Positions 36,174 to 48,774 are shown, counted from the stretch's first letter. The stretch: 64,000 bases of DNA from Salvia splendens (GCF_004379255.2 NC_056035.1:23250502-23314501), one strand, 5' to 3'. Made by a program: numbers and translations. The notes: a model not told the origin generated them from the sequence alone.

Positions 36174-37138
36174 TTTAGAGCTTTGCAACTGAATATCTGA
36201 CACAGACCCATCAGCTACAAAGAAGAAGTTGAAGCTATCTATGCATTTTTTATGAAAGTGGATGAAGCGGTGAAATTGTGATGGTGTGTATATGGAGTTA
36301 AAATTATCAAGATATTCGGCAAAAGCAGTTGCTGGCTGATTAAAAGGCAATGCTGTTACTGAGGCAACTTGTTCCATAATTCTACCTGCTTGTGAGGACA
36401 CTTTGTAAGGCAATGATAAGGATATGAAAATTTTGAATTGATTCTAATTTGATCTGATATGTGGTCTTTATTTGTGAAACTGCATTATGATTTATGCCCC
36501 TATTTACAAGAAGAAATCAAAAACCGGAAATTGAACATCAGAAACAGAATATTGCCGCAAAGTGCCACATTCGCGTCGCCGCTTTCGAGTGCTGGCTCAC
36601 GTAAAATGCCCAGAATTCTTCCATGCTTCTGAAATTCATCTCTTTCATACGAATGAATTCTTTTCAAAATCGAATCTTGACTTAGGAATTAGCTGTGGTT
36701 TTTAGAAATTGGTTGGCGTCTGAGGGCTCTGATTTCAATTGCAGAGGTTATATAATGGGGATTTGTGTGATGGAAGGAGGTTGTTATAATTCAATTATGG
36801 GTTCTCCACTTGATTCTTCTATTCACTGTCCAACTCTTTTAGGACGTGTTCACCTTATCATTTTAGAAATGCCCGGTTTTAATTCTCGCAAGATTTGGGA
36901 TACTGTTTAAATGGGTACTTGAAGGTGTTATAGCATGTTTAGTAACCAAGAATAAGCCTCCAGGTATGCATATGAAGTTACTGTATCCATACACTGTTCA
37001 CGAGGAAATGTCTACGTTGTCCCTCTTGAATTCACAAATTTAGTTCTTGCTGCTCTAATTCTTTTCCTCCACGAAGAAATTGCAACAGAGATATTCTCAA
37101 ATTTACCATAATCAACACCAAAATAATAACCACAATCA
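36174..37138. other. DEX1 3' region and intergenic DNA
   Basis: The DEX1 3' UTR presumably lies within the first 300 nt, but I see no strong polyadenylation signal. A 71-codon plus-strand ORF at 36695-36910 resembles nothing I know. No repeat was recognised. Confidence 0.4.
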
Positions 37139-37560
37139 ATGACCCATTCTCAATTGTTTAATCAACTCGACACCAATCTCCTCATCAAGCGCACCTCCCT
37201 CCACCGGAGCCTTGAATCTGTCTTGGATGAAGAGTTTTCCGGCGTCTCAAAATTCTGGATGAATCTTACAAGGAATTTTGTCGAGGATCGCCAGTTATAA
37301 GTGGAGAGGCGACACCGCCTCAGTGTTGCCGGAGCTTTTGGGATGAGCTCAGCAACGCCGCGATCTTCTTCTTGGGCTCCCCGGTTCTCCTCTCCGGATT
37401 TGCGGCGGCGTTCTTGCTCAGAACCCTCACGTGGCGCGCCTTTAGCTACTCTGGGTTCCTTCTTGATAGTGTCCGCCGACAAGGAAAGCGGAGCAATAGC
37501 TTAGGGATTTTCGAGTTTGCCATCATTTGGGAAAGTACAGCTTTTTGGTAGGGAAAGAAA
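37139..37560 (+). pseudogene. Decayed ORF of a small membrane-protein-like gene
   Basis: ATG at 37139 opens 54 codons (SLHRSLESVLDEEFSG, NLTRNFVEDRQL) to TAA. A +1 shift near 37290 continues as FWDELSNAAIFFLGSPVLLS then AAFLLRTLTWRAFSYSGFL, a hydrophobic segment followed by basic residues, to about 37550. The composition (amphipathic first part, one membrane helix) looks like protein that once coded. I do not recognise the family. An alternative is an unannotated intron rather than a frameshift. Confidence 0.35.
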
Positions 37561-38790
37561 ATGAGGGGGTAAAGTGTAATCTCACCTTCATTTCTGGTGT
37601 TCCAAAATATAAAAACCACCTCTGAGCCAGTATTTGAAATTGGGCATATCATGAATAAACAGTGCGAGCCGTGTTTTATATATTGGGCTTCGCAGTTTTA
37701 TAACTTAAAACTTGAACACCCATATTTCACCAGTTTTGAGCCCAAAACTGGCCAAAACCGACAAAGTGAACGAGCCCTTTGTTTGTCTATTTGTTGCTTG
37801 TGTATTCTCTCTCTTTCTAACCTAATTTAATAGACAAAGTTTTACTAGTCCCTCTTTCCTAACGTAATTGAATCTTATTTTTTTAGATTGTCTATTTATT
37901 TCTTAGCAAAAATTTTGTCCTCTTTTATTTCATTTCTTACTTTACACTCTCCACTTTAATCTTTAACATATCAATTTCTTAAATTTCGTATTCAAAAGAA
38001 ATGCCTCAACTATTTTTAAACCGAGGGAGTACTAAAATGTGTATCGGATATGTTTTTTTTATAATTAGCTCGTTTAGTTACTGTAAAATGGGTGTACTAT
38101 CTTTCTAATTTTTAAAGTAGGAAAGAACCACGTTTGACAGATTTGAATAACGATAACTTACATTTAGAGTGTCTCAACTAATTATTTTTCCTGCGAAGTG
38201 TACAACTTATACACCACTAATTTAAAACTTATTTCCATTTATTATTAGTTTATAAATTAAATATTGACATAACTTTTAATTAGGAATATAAATTAAAATA
38301 AAAAATAATTCACAGTTAATAAATCTAAAATTTTTTATATCATGATGCATATTTTAGTTATGAAATAAAATAAAAATCAATGAACACATAGTTAAATAAT
38401 TAATAAAAATGGATTCTTCGTTTATGCTCTCTTTTGATTTCTGATTCTCCTCAACAATCGACTAGTTTTTTGTTTTTCTTCGTATCATTTGCAACTATCT
38501 TGGCTACCGTCATTGGTTGCATTTGTTTTCAGTCATGTTGCAAATATTTTTGATCTTTACATACTTGTTGAGGTATGAGAGGGACAAGAAACTAAATCAT
38601 TTTGTTATACTTCTTTTAAATTTATATTTATTTATTCATCGAAAAAAAAGAAAGGGACAAGAACTAACTTCTTTTGGACAGAGTTGAAAGAGTTTTTGTC
38701 GAGGAATTTATCAAATTTTGCTTAGCGATCCACATGCCATCGTTCATCCAACAAAAATATGGGTGGACTCTAAAGGTATAATATCATATA
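37561..38790. other. Intergenic DNA, no gene
   Basis: AT-rich sequence. A decayed Stowaway-type end (ctcaactatttttaaaccgagggagta) occurs near 38030. Nothing codes. Confidence 0.5.
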
Positions 38791-39302
38791 CTCTCCCTGT
38801 CCGTGAAATGTTATCCAATTTTGTCATTTTGGTATATCCGTGAAAAGTTAGTTATCCACTTTGATTTTTTTATCCTATTTTTGATAAATGGACCACACTT
38901 TCCACAAACTTTTTACACTCACATTCTATTATAAAACTAAAACTCCCTCCCTCCCATAAAAATATAGGTAATGAATATGGCATGTGAATTAAAATAAAAT
39001 TGGTAAAGTAAGAGAGATTAAGAGAATTGTATGGTAAAGTAAGAGAGAGGATGTGAATGGTAGTTAAAGTAGTGTTAGTGGATAGTGGGACCTATAATAT
39101 TAAATTAATATAACTTTTCAAAAATGGAATGCACATTTTTGTGGGATGGACGAAAATGGAAAATGCACATATTTTTGTGGGACGGAGGGAGTACTATAAA
39201 CGTGGGACCCTCATTCCACTAACTTTTTCAACTCATTTTTCTTCACATTTCTTAAAACTCACACCTAGTCAAACTTGGATAATATTTCATGGACGGAGGG
39301 AG
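38791..39302. mobile_element. Stowaway-like MITE, outer of a nested pair
   Basis: Left end ctctccctgtccgtgaaatg and right end catttcatggacggaggg-ag style (aatatttcatggacggaggg) are inverted repeats. It is preceded by TA and interrupted by another MITE at 38943-39191. Confidence 0.7.
38943..39191. mobile_element. Stowaway-like MITE nested inside the previous one
   Basis: The left end ctccctccctcccataaaaa and right end tttttgtgggacggagggag are inverted. TA follows the right end. Interior is the same as other Stowaways in the window (gtaaagtaagagag, agtgttagtg). Confidence 0.75.
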
Positions 39303-39447
39303 TGGTATCTCTTCCTTCCACGTGCAAGTATAATAACATAAAAATCTTGAACTAAATCACTTTTGGAAAATACTGTTAATTAATTAAAGTTAAATAGTAG
39401 ATTTTAATTAATTAATTGATATTTTATCTTAAACACGAAAAGTAATA

Positions 39448-39656
39448 CTTCCTCCGTCTCATTCAATATGTCCACTTTTTCCTTTTTAGTTTGTCCCGCT
39501 CAAAATATCCACTTTCTATATTTGGAAATAAATCACTCTTTTCTCCCTCTTTTAAATATTCAACTACATTTTTCTCTCTACTTACTTCACCTAACAACTC
39601 CTCCTAAAATTCCATGTCACTTAAGAATATGGACATCTTGAGTGGGATGTAGGGAG
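39448..39656. mobile_element. Stowaway-like MITE
   Basis: Left end cttcctccgtctcattcaat and right end ttgagtgggatgtagggag are inverted; TA precedes the left end. Confidence 0.65.
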
Positions 39657-39658
39657 TG

Positions 39659-39820
39659 CTCCATCCGTTATCTAAAAATAGAAACTTTTGAAACGGCAAC
39701 AAAATTAGTAAAGTAAGAGAGAGAGAGAGAATGTGTGAGAAAACAATTTCCCAAAATAGAAAGTTTCTATTTTGAGGGATGGACCAAAAGGAAAAAAGTT
39801 TCTATTTTCATGGGAGGAAG
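39659..39820. mobile_element. Stowaway-like MITE adjoining the previous one
   Basis: Left end ctccatccgttatctaaaaa, right end tctattttcatgggaggaag; aatagaaactttt / aaagtttctatttt are inverted. The element lies two bases from the preceding MITE. Confidence 0.6.
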
Positions 39821-40098
39821 AAAATATAAAATAAAGGGAAACCCTGATAACTCATAATTTGAGATTGGATGAACAATCAATATGATTCTACTATAGTGAC
39901 CAATTATAATATTCTGATTGGACTTTATTTAAATTGGGACTCATTTTATTCATAAAAGTTCAACATGATTGACCAAGTCCAACTCTATAGATCTTTGGTA
40001 TAGCCCATTATAATTATGTATAAAGAAGACTAGACACGAGACAGAAGAAACTTGAAAACCCTATTATCTCAAGTTGAGATTTTCAAAGATCTTAGGGG

Positions 40099-40840
40099 CT
40101 TCTTGGTATGGTAGAATGGAATGACATTCCTACCTTCATTCCATTCCTTTGCTTGGTATTTTTCTTCCTTAGGAATCACCATTCCATTCCACATGGGAAT
40201 AACCATTCATTCCATTTAGCTTATGATTGGTCATTCCATTCCATTTTTCTCTTTTCTTTTATTTTAGATTTTATTTATAAAACTAGTAGTGTTATATTAT
40301 ATTTAAATTTAATATCACTCAACTTTAATTTTAAAATTTTATAATAAAACTAAAATTTTATAATTTTTAATTATTACTCCCTCCGTCCACAAGAATATGC
40401 ACTCTTTCCTTTTTAGTCCATCCCACAAAAATATGCACTTTCCAATTCTTTTTTTACTCTAATGAGGTGGAGCTCATTCTCCACTAACAATACTTTAATT
40501 ACTTTTTCTCTCTACCTCTCTTACTTTCTCAATTTTGCATTAAAACTCGTGTCAAACCCAAAGTCCATATTCTTTGGGGACGGGTGGAGTAATAAATATT
40601 CACACTACACACATTGCACACACATACTGCACACACTATGCACACTCACTCCACACACCACACACACTACACCTATTGCACACACCGCACATACTACACA
40701 TAATTTACACACACTACTCAATTTCATTCCATTTGTATTCTTTACATTAACCAAGCACAAGAATTGCATGGAATCTCAATTCCAATCTCATCTCCATTCC
40801 ATTGCCTCCTTATTCCATTTCATACCGTCATACCAAGAAG
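40099..40840. mobile_element. TIR element with ATTCC-rich ends
   Basis: Perfect 12-bp inverted ends CTTCTTGGTATG / CATACCAAGAAG enclose 742 bp. Subterminal zones carry many copies of attccattcc. The interior holds a Stowaway (40377-40589) and a CAC-rich simple stretch (40600-40710). I could not find a target duplication, so the superfamily is open; Tourist/Harbinger-like or hAT-like are both possible. Confidence 0.55.
40377..40589. mobile_element. Stowaway MITE nested in the ATTCC-rich element
   Basis: Left end ctccctccgtccacaagaat, right end attctttggggacgggtggag; TA is duplicated at 40375-40376 and 40590-40591. 213 bp. Confidence 0.85.
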
Positions 40841-41035
40841 AGAAAATTGAATTCTCTTCTCCATTCTTGAGTCATAATTCCATCTTCTACCATCAGTCTT
40901 TTCATGTTTGATAAGCTTTGGCCACACAAAGATCAAACTTTGAGTTCGTAGAATAGATTAGAAGATTTGTGATCTAGTATGACGAAAGACACGTGGAGAT
41001 GTCACATGCCATCTTCAGTTCTTTAGATAATCATA

Positions 41036-41254
41036 CAAAAAGGTTGAAACCCCAACCCTAAGGTCCCCCCACATCCCGGTCCGACAGTATTGTGAGTGGT
41101 GTTAAATCTGGGTACGTACTACATGCCATAATCCCACCTCCCAAGGCCCCACACTTGTGCCTGGGAGGTGTTGCAACTACACGACAGTAGTCGGATTTGA
41201 TCCTTGGCCATTCATACAAATCTGCCCATCCGGAACCAACTGTGCTGCCCCTGC
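41036..41254 (-). mobile_element. tRNA-derived SINE with 11-bp target duplication
   Basis: On the minus strand it begins ggggcagcacagttggttcc, whose gcacagttggttcc (41232-41245) fits a polymerase III A box. A B box, ggatcaaatcc, lies at 41193-41203. The 3' end is short and T-rich (aacctttttg). Direct repeats AGATAATCATA at 41025-41035 and 41255-41265 are the target duplication. 219 bp. Confidence 0.88.
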
Positions 41255-41265
41255 AGATAATCATA

Positions 41266-41740
41266 ACGGTAAATATTCATTAACCACATAATTAATAATT
41301 TAGGATTTTTTGTTTTGTTAATTAAGCTTACTTAACATGTAACCTATGAATAAATGCAGAGGATTGAAAATTTATTTTATTTGAAAATTTCTTGCTGCAA
41401 ACCCAAATAGAAAAATGACATTAATGAATGACGACGAGCCAAGGATGGGCGGAAGACGCAGATAGAATTGAGTAGCTGATCATAAAGATTATATAGATGT
41501 TCACCCAGATTGAACAAATTCAAGCACGTAGACTGGTAGAATAATGTCACAAACAAGTATGATTATTCGTTTGAGATAAACTTCTCAATGAATTGAAATT
41601 TGAGAAAAAACTTAACATAGAATAGCACTCACATAATATTATTTGATCAATGAATGATGATTCTCTACAAATATTTTTTGTGCAAAGCTATTGCTAGCCA
41701 ACTTAGCATTACTCAAAAACAGACGAGAGATTGGAGAAGG
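41266..41740. other. Intergenic DNA, no gene
   Basis: AT-rich DNA between the SINE and the LINE. No coding region or element end recognised. Confidence 0.45.
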
Positions 41741-42242
41741 GTTTTTCGATTTCTGCCATGCAGAAATTGCTGATATCTTGAGTTTTACCTGTCGGAATTC
41801 GGTCCCGTTTGTTTCATCGGATTCCTCGTGTCTTTTTCTTCGAGTCTAGCGTTTCCCTTTTCTGTTTTTGATTAGGTTTAGAGTTTTTCGTGTCGGCTTT
41901 ACGTTTCTGGTAGTCTCCCGTTGTTTTCGTCTTCGTTCTGGTCGCCGGGCAGCCTTTCTGGTGAGGGGTCATCGTGGTTGTGTAGGGGAGGTCTTGCTGG
42001 TTCAGGTGGTGACCAGGGATTAGGCGGCGGTAGTGGCCGGCGGCGTAATCTAGGGTTTTTCTAGGATTTTCGTTTTCTCTCTTTCGTTGGTCGCCAGACC
42101 TGGTTTGTCCGACCAGACCCGGTTGTTCTTGGTCAAGTCGGAGTTGTTGGGAGTCTGCTTGTCAGACGAGGTTGGAACTCAAGGGTGGGGCGGCGACTGG
42201 GGTGGTGTGGCGGTTTGCCCTTGTTTTCTTTAGGGTTCCGCC

Positions 42243-44588
42243 ATGGCGGATCCGCTTGGTGGAGGGGCTGAATGCAGCGACGTGTTGGCGGAGAAGAATG
42301 AGCGACCACCACGACTGAAGTGTGGTGGTGAAGGGTTTGACGGCGATACGCCGTCCCGGACTGTGGGAGCGCTGGAAGTTTGCGATGGCACGGTGCTTGC
42401 TTTGACGCACCTCTCCCGTGAACCGCCGGCTGTTTCGCCGGAATCCATGGAGAAAGAAGAGATAAGGGTTGGTACTGAACGTCATGACAGCTCGGGGAAT
42501 TTGGAGGTATCAGAAATAATAACCTTACGTAATACTATTTTTCCTCATGAAATACATGCTTCCTTTGACTTGGAGGAGTCACGTTCACTACAAACTGAAG
42601 AGGTGAAATTTGCGAACTTCGAGATCAGCCGTGCTAGATCAACCGTGGCGGGATCGGGCTCAATTGAAAGACATTTTGGCACGTGGGAAAAAATTAAACT
42701 AGTTCTTTCATCCATTCCGGGGGCTAAAATCGTACCCACATCTAGGCCGGCTTCTAAACTTAAGGTACGTGATTTTCGCAAAATCCACACCCAAGAAAGC
42801 CTAAATACCAACAAACCTTCCAACCAAGATTTACCCAAACCATGGAAAACCATGATCAACCCCAAAAATACCCACCTCTTTTTACCTTCTTCCGATCTTT
42901 CACCTCCAAACCAACCCATGTCCAATCCTAATTCCACCCGGTCCTCTCGGACATCCAAAAACACGCGTACTCTCAAACCTCCATCACATAGCCGAAAACC
43001 CAAAAAGAACGATAATCTTCCTACACCCTCCACGGAATGGATGGCGATGATGGATCGCAACATCATACAGGAACCTAGCCAAGAATGCCCTTCCCATACT
43101 TCGCAGGGGTCCGGGAATGATAACACAAATCCTTGGGTAAAGGGAAATAAGACCATGGCGGATATGCTTAAGGAGGGGTCAGCCAAAGCCATCGAATGTA
43201 CCTTTCATCTTGGACCCCAATAAAGTGAAGCAAAGGGGCACGACGACCCAACACGACGGTATCCCTTGCCTTGACCTTCCTGACACTGATAATAACGAGC
43301 TTGCAGGTCGCATGGGGCTCGCTCTGATTGGAAAGTTCTTACACTCCATCCCAACCCCCCACTCGATCCGCAAGGCCCTTACGAATTTCAAACTGAAAGG
43401 TACGATAAATTGGAACTTCATCAATGCTAAGCATATCCTCATTACCCTTTCTGAGATTGATGATTATGTGAAAATTTTAAGTGGTGCTAATAACAACAAT
43501 ACTTGGTTTATTGATCATCATCCGATGAGAATGTTTAAGTGGACTGCTGATTTTGATTTGTATTTTGAGACTCCGATTGCTGTTGTTTGGTGCAATTTGC
43601 ATGCATTACCCATTCATCTATTTGAGGAATCTATGTTGTTTTCCATTGGTAAATTGTTTGGTGAACCTATTCAGATTGATCATGACACTATCACACGTGC
43701 ACGCTTGTCATATGCATGCATTTGCATTGAAATAGATATCTCAAAGTCTGTGCCAGAAAAATACATGCTTCAGCCTGCAAACATGTGGGCCACTCAGAGG
43801 ACCACTGTTATGCACTTGAAAAGAGACCGGCCCCACCGAAGAAAAACTTCTCCAGACCGGCACAACAAAAGCAGAATGAGATGAGAGGAGAGCAAGGGGA
43901 TCAGACCCAGGGAGAGCAACCAAATGCGCAGACAGAGACAAAATCAGGTTGGAACCGTGTTAGCAAGAACGACAATATTGTGAGGGACTCAGTGGCGATG
44001 GGACAGAACAAGGAAGGTCAGGCAGCAAGGTATGAATACAGAGTAGTAGCGAACCGAAATGACAACCCCAATACCAGCCTACAGGTTCGAGAGCCTCTTT
44101 TTGTTCCGAACTCCGGCATGCTTGACCAGCCGACTTCGAGAAAAGGCAAGGAAAAGAAGAAGAGAAGCCTAGAAAGTAGAGCAAGATATAGAGAGAAAAG
44201 AAGGTTGAGGAGGCTAGAGGAGACTGAGGGTCGAGCCATGTCAGAGACCGAGGGATCGGAGTTTGAGACTGACGACGGGGGTGAATCACGGAACAGACCG
44301 AGATCACTTTCACCTATCGTTAGGGGGACCGTGTCCCTATCTTGGGGGAATATTTGGGACTCGGCGTCCATAGCAACAAATTTGATATCTTGGAGGATGA
44401 TGATCTCGAGACAGAGACGTCTATGGCCCTGGTCCTGCACGATGGGACTGCAGATGCGCAGATTATTCACGAGGCTAGAAGGGAAAAGGGGGTACGGAAT
44501 GGGGCTTCCAGAAATGGGAGCCTGCCGTTGGAGATCGCCAGTGATGGGGATCGATGATTTGAGATCAAAGCACCGAAGAAGAAGGTGA
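42243..44588 (+). pseudogene. LINE ORF1: DUF4283 and zinc-knuckle protein, frameshifted
   Basis: RNA-binding ORF1 protein of plant L1 elements. ATG 42243 sits in a strong context (gccatggcg). The first 320 codons are Pro/Ser/Thr-rich. A frameshift near 43205 leads into a DUF4283 domain (GLALIGKFLHSIP, FIDHHPMRMFKWTADFDLYF, LPIHLFEE). A second shift near 43780 leads into the zinc knuckle (SACKHVGHSEDHC; C-x2-C-x4-H-x4-C with one more Cys just upstream) and a charged tail rich in R, K and E. Ends TGA just before ORF2. Confidence 0.75.
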
Positions 44589-44625
44589 GGGTGTCTACCT
44601 CGCGCACAAACTGATTTGTTTTCTC

Positions 44626-47600
44626 ATGACGAGCCAGTTCCTAGTGTGGAACGCACAGGGTGTGGCGAATGCCCGCACCAAGAGGCATCTGAGATATCTG
44701 ATTTGGGAACACAAGATTTTGTTTGCAGCAGTGATTGAACCACAGAGGACACCGCCAGCTCTAGGAATGAACTTTCAGGGCCTTCGGTTTGTGGGATCTA
44801 ATGAAAGTGGTCACATTTGGATACTTGCTCATGATGATTGGACAGTGGAAGTGGTTGATAACTCTAGACAGGCTCTCCACGTTAAGGTCTCTGCCGCAGT
44901 TTTACCATTTCCGATCTGCATCACCATTGTCTATGGGCGGCATACGAGAGAGACGAGACAGGAACTGTGGGAAAAGTTAGGAGACATCTCGCTGACTATG
45001 GAGGGCAGGCTGTGGATAGTGGGAGAAGACTTCAACATGTTCTTGACCAATGAAGAGATGCAGGGGAGTGACACAGACAGACACAGAGATATGATGGATT
45101 TTGCCAATGCTATTGCCGAATATCAGCTGATTGACCCGGGTTTTGATGGCCCAATCTTCACGTGGCACAGGGGGGGGCTTTGGGAGCGGTTGGACCGCAT
45201 ATTGATTGGAGAGCATTGGATATCGGTTTTTGCCACGACGCGAGTGACACATCTGACGAGATTTAGCTCTAATCATGCACCACTTTTGGTGAGATGTCAG
45301 TTCTCTGTCCAGACCACAAGACCGGCCTTCAGATTTCAGAATATGTGGGTGAAACATATGACGTTTAGGGACGAGATTGCTAGAGTGTGGGAGGCAGACA
45401 CGGGGTATAATGGAATGATGAACCTCCAGCTCAACTCATCAGGACCAAGAAGTTCTTAAAGGTTTGGAACAGAGAGGTTTTTGGCAACATCATCCAGAAC
45501 CTAAAGGATGCAGAGCAGGCAGTTCTTGAGGCACAGATTTTATATGATACTGACCCGACCCCAGCACATAAAGCCGAATTTAGTAGAGTGTCTGTAGAGT
45601 TCATCATCACAGCCAAAATGGAGGAAGAATTTTGGAGACAAAAGGTGGCGATTAGGTGGGCTAGTGATGGAGAAAGGAACTCCAAATTCTTTCATGGCTG
45701 GGTCAGACAGAAGATAGTTAAGTCGAGGATACATACGGTTGATTTTGAGGGGCATGCACTGACGATAGAGACCGAGATGAGGGAGTCGGCGGCAGCCTTC
45801 TTTCAGCAGCTTCTGACATCGAATGTTGGGGAACTTGCAGAACCTGACTTATCTCTTATCCATACACTCCCAGACTCAGTTGATCAGGAGGCTTTGTGTT
45901 CGGCGCCGCAGGATAAGGAGGTTAGAGATGCAGTTTTTGGGATCAGTGGTGATAGTGTGTCCGGGCCGGATGGGTTGTTGTTGGAGACTTCTTCAGTGGG
46001 GCTTTTAAGCCCCGAAGTTTCACGGCGACCATGATCATTCTCATCCCGAAGAAGCCTAACCTGGTCACGTGGGGAGATTATAGACCGATCAGCCTATGCA
46101 ATGTTACGAACAAGATCATCACAAAGATCCTTGCTTCGAGACTTGCACCTTTACTTCCCCTTGTCATTGCACCGAATCAGAGTGGGTTCATCAAGGGTCG
46201 TCTGCTTAGTGACAATGCTCTTCTAGCCCAAGAATTGATACATGACCTGGGGAAAGAACTTTCAAGTAGAGGGAGATTGCCCAATCTGGCCCTCAAGCTG
46301 GATATGGCAAAGGCGTATGATAGAGTCCATTGGTCGTTTTTGCTCAAGACTTTGGAAAAGATGGGATTCTCACCAGCCTGGGTGGGTATGATTAGTAGAT
46401 GCATCTCTTCATGCTGGTTCTCTGTCCTGGTGAATGGTGGTCCGGCAGGTTTCTTTCAATCCTCCAGGGGGCTGTGACAAGGGGACCCCCTATCGCCTTC
46501 CCTCTTTGTTTTGGCGGCAGATTACCTTTCGAGATGTCTTGATAGACTGATCAAGGGGGATAAAGAGATGGTCTACAGATGCCGGAAAAAAGCTCCCGTT
46601 ATTAATCATCTTGTCTACGCGGATGATATCATCATTTTCTCTAGGGCGCATAGGGAGGCAGTGGGAAGGTTGGTTGGATGCCTAGTTCACTACATTGCTG
46701 TGTCTGGTCAGAAGGTGAATAATGGGAAAACACACTTCTATTTGGCGACTGAGCACATGGAGTTCGCTAGCATTGTTGAGGAGGTGGGAGGATTTCAGAG
46801 AGGGGTGATGCCTTTCACATACCTTGGGGTCCCGATCTTCAGAGGAGCGAGGAGGGCAGTCACCTATTGCCCCTTAGGCAGAAGCTCATGGACAGGATAC
46901 ACAGTTGGTCCCATCGTCACCTTGCCTTTGGGGGTCGTCTAGCTTTGATTAAGAGCACCCATGCTGCCATCCCGCTTCATATTTTACAGGTCATGAACCC
47001 TCTTCTTGGCTTTCTGGACGAGATGGAGCAGATACTGGCTAGATACTTTTTGGGTACAGCTGAGGAGAAGAGGAAGCTGCACTGTATTTCTTGGAGACAG
47101 ATCTGCTTGCCTTTTGATGAGGGTGGTTTGGGCATTCGCCGCTTTAGGGAAGTGGTAGTGGCTTTTGGCTTCAAGCTGTGGTGGAGACTTCTGGCACAGG
47201 ATTCTCTCTGGGCCCAGTTCATGATCCAGAAGTACAGTATCCTCCCTTGTCATCTGCATACATCCCCTTGTTGATCACATGATAGTCCTATTTGGCGTCG
47301 TTTGCGTCGTATTTGGTCATACATGCATGATTATATTCGTTGGTCCTTGGGTGAGAGGAAGATCAGCTTCTGGGATGATGTCTGGCTTGGGGCTAGCCCC
47401 ATCCGGAGTCTGTGCGTCCAGGGAAATGATCCTCCTAAATCTCAGGTCGTTGCATCATATTGGCATGAGCATGCATGGGATGAGGATATGCTGCATAGTT
47501 TATCTTTCAGGTTTGGCGTACCTCCAGATGTGATAGACCAGATCAGAGCCACGCCGATCGAGTTGGGGGTGAAGGATGTGAGGCGATGGAGTCTGACTAG

Positions 47601-48774
47601 CCATGGCGAGTTCTCTGTGACCTCAGCCTGGGAGAGCATCCGGACTAGACTGCCAAAGAAGGAGATTTTTGGGCTTATCTGGAACCAAGGGTTGACCCCT
47701 ACCATCTCGGTGTTCATTTGGAGGTTGCTATTTGGTAGGTTGCCAGTGGATGAGAAGTTGCAGAGGAGGGGGATTGAGTTAGCATCTAGGTGTCAGTGTT
47801 GTCGGTCTCCTTCAGTCATGTCTCTTAGCCATGTCTTTTTCTTGAGTCAGTCGGCGTTCTCTGCATGGGAGTATTTTGATGTCTGGTTTCCTTCCTCGCA
47901 CACACCGATTCACACGAGCACTGATTTTGCACTTAGACTAGGTCACTGGCGGAGGTCCTCTTTCTAGAGGGCTCCCGCCTTACATATTAGTTTTCTTGTA
48001 CCCTGTTTGATTGCTTGGTTTCTTTGGATGGAGAGGAACGACTGCAAGCATGGCGGTCGTCCTTTTCGTCACTCTAATGTTATTTGGCAGGTCACTCACC
48101 ACCTACACGTGCTTGTCTTGGCCGGCAAGATCACCCCGACCCACTGGAGGGGATGTTCGACGTCGATTGATTTTATGCCTTCCTCCCCCAGACAGTGTGT
48201 TCTGCGGTCACTCATGGTCCTATGGCATCCCCCTGATACCCCTTGGGTGAAGCTAAACACTGACGGTGCCTTCTCTACATCGACAATGGAGGCGGGGGAG
48301 GGAGGATTGGTTCGAGGCTCTGATGGAGGACTTCTGCGTGCCTTCTGTGCTCCAATAGACGCATCATCGAGCTTTGAGGTGGAGCTGTTGGCTCTGATTC
48401 GGGGGTTCGAGATGGCTATGGAGCTTTCGACACACATCTGGATTGAGCTTGACTCAGCGGCTCTGGTTACCTTGTTGTCATCTGGACAGCTTGGCACTGC
48501 GGATTTCAGACATCACATGGCTTTGATTCGAAGTATGACTGCTCAGCGGCATGTTCGGTTCTCACACATCTACAGAGAAGGGAACCGAGCTGCTGACTTT
48601 CTTGCCGGTAGGGGGTTCAGACCCCTGCCCTTATTTATTATGATCCAATCTCTGCGCCACTGGTTAGGATGGACTAGCTGGGATATCCTAACTTTCGTTT
48701 CCGACGTAGAGATGTGGGTTGACCCAGCTTCTTTGGTGGTTGGTTTTGATAATTTTTCATTTTCTCACTCGTAG
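44626..48774 (+). pseudogene. LINE ORF2: endonuclease, reverse transcriptase, zf-RVT, RNase H; broken
   Basis: Enzyme that would nick the target and prime reverse transcription. The N-terminal APE-like endonuclease (44626-45330) has FLVWNAQGVAN, GEDFNMF (normally GDFN), FTWHR and SNHAPLL. The RT (46031-46860) has DYRPISLCNV, NQSGFIKGR, LKLDMAKAYDRV, QGDPLSPSLF and the catalytic YADD near 46617. The zf-RVT region (about 47600-47890) has SVTSAWESIR and the C..C pair. A C-terminal RNase H (48240-48610) has KLNTDGAF, FEVELLALIRG and REGNRAADFLAG. The reading frame changes near 45460, 46000 and 46865, and in-frame stops lie at 46475-46477, 47272-47274 and 47965-47967. The endonuclease-to-RT order and RNase H tail mark a plant L1 subgroup. 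Confidence 0.85.

Noticed and set aside
40600..40710. CAC-rich stretch as a gene or regulatory site
   Set aside because: Simple-sequence drift; the ORF crossing it is Thr/His-rich by composition only.
41036..41254. A functional tRNA gene on the minus strand
   Set aside because: A and B boxes are present but no cloverleaf can be formed; target duplications show it is a SINE.
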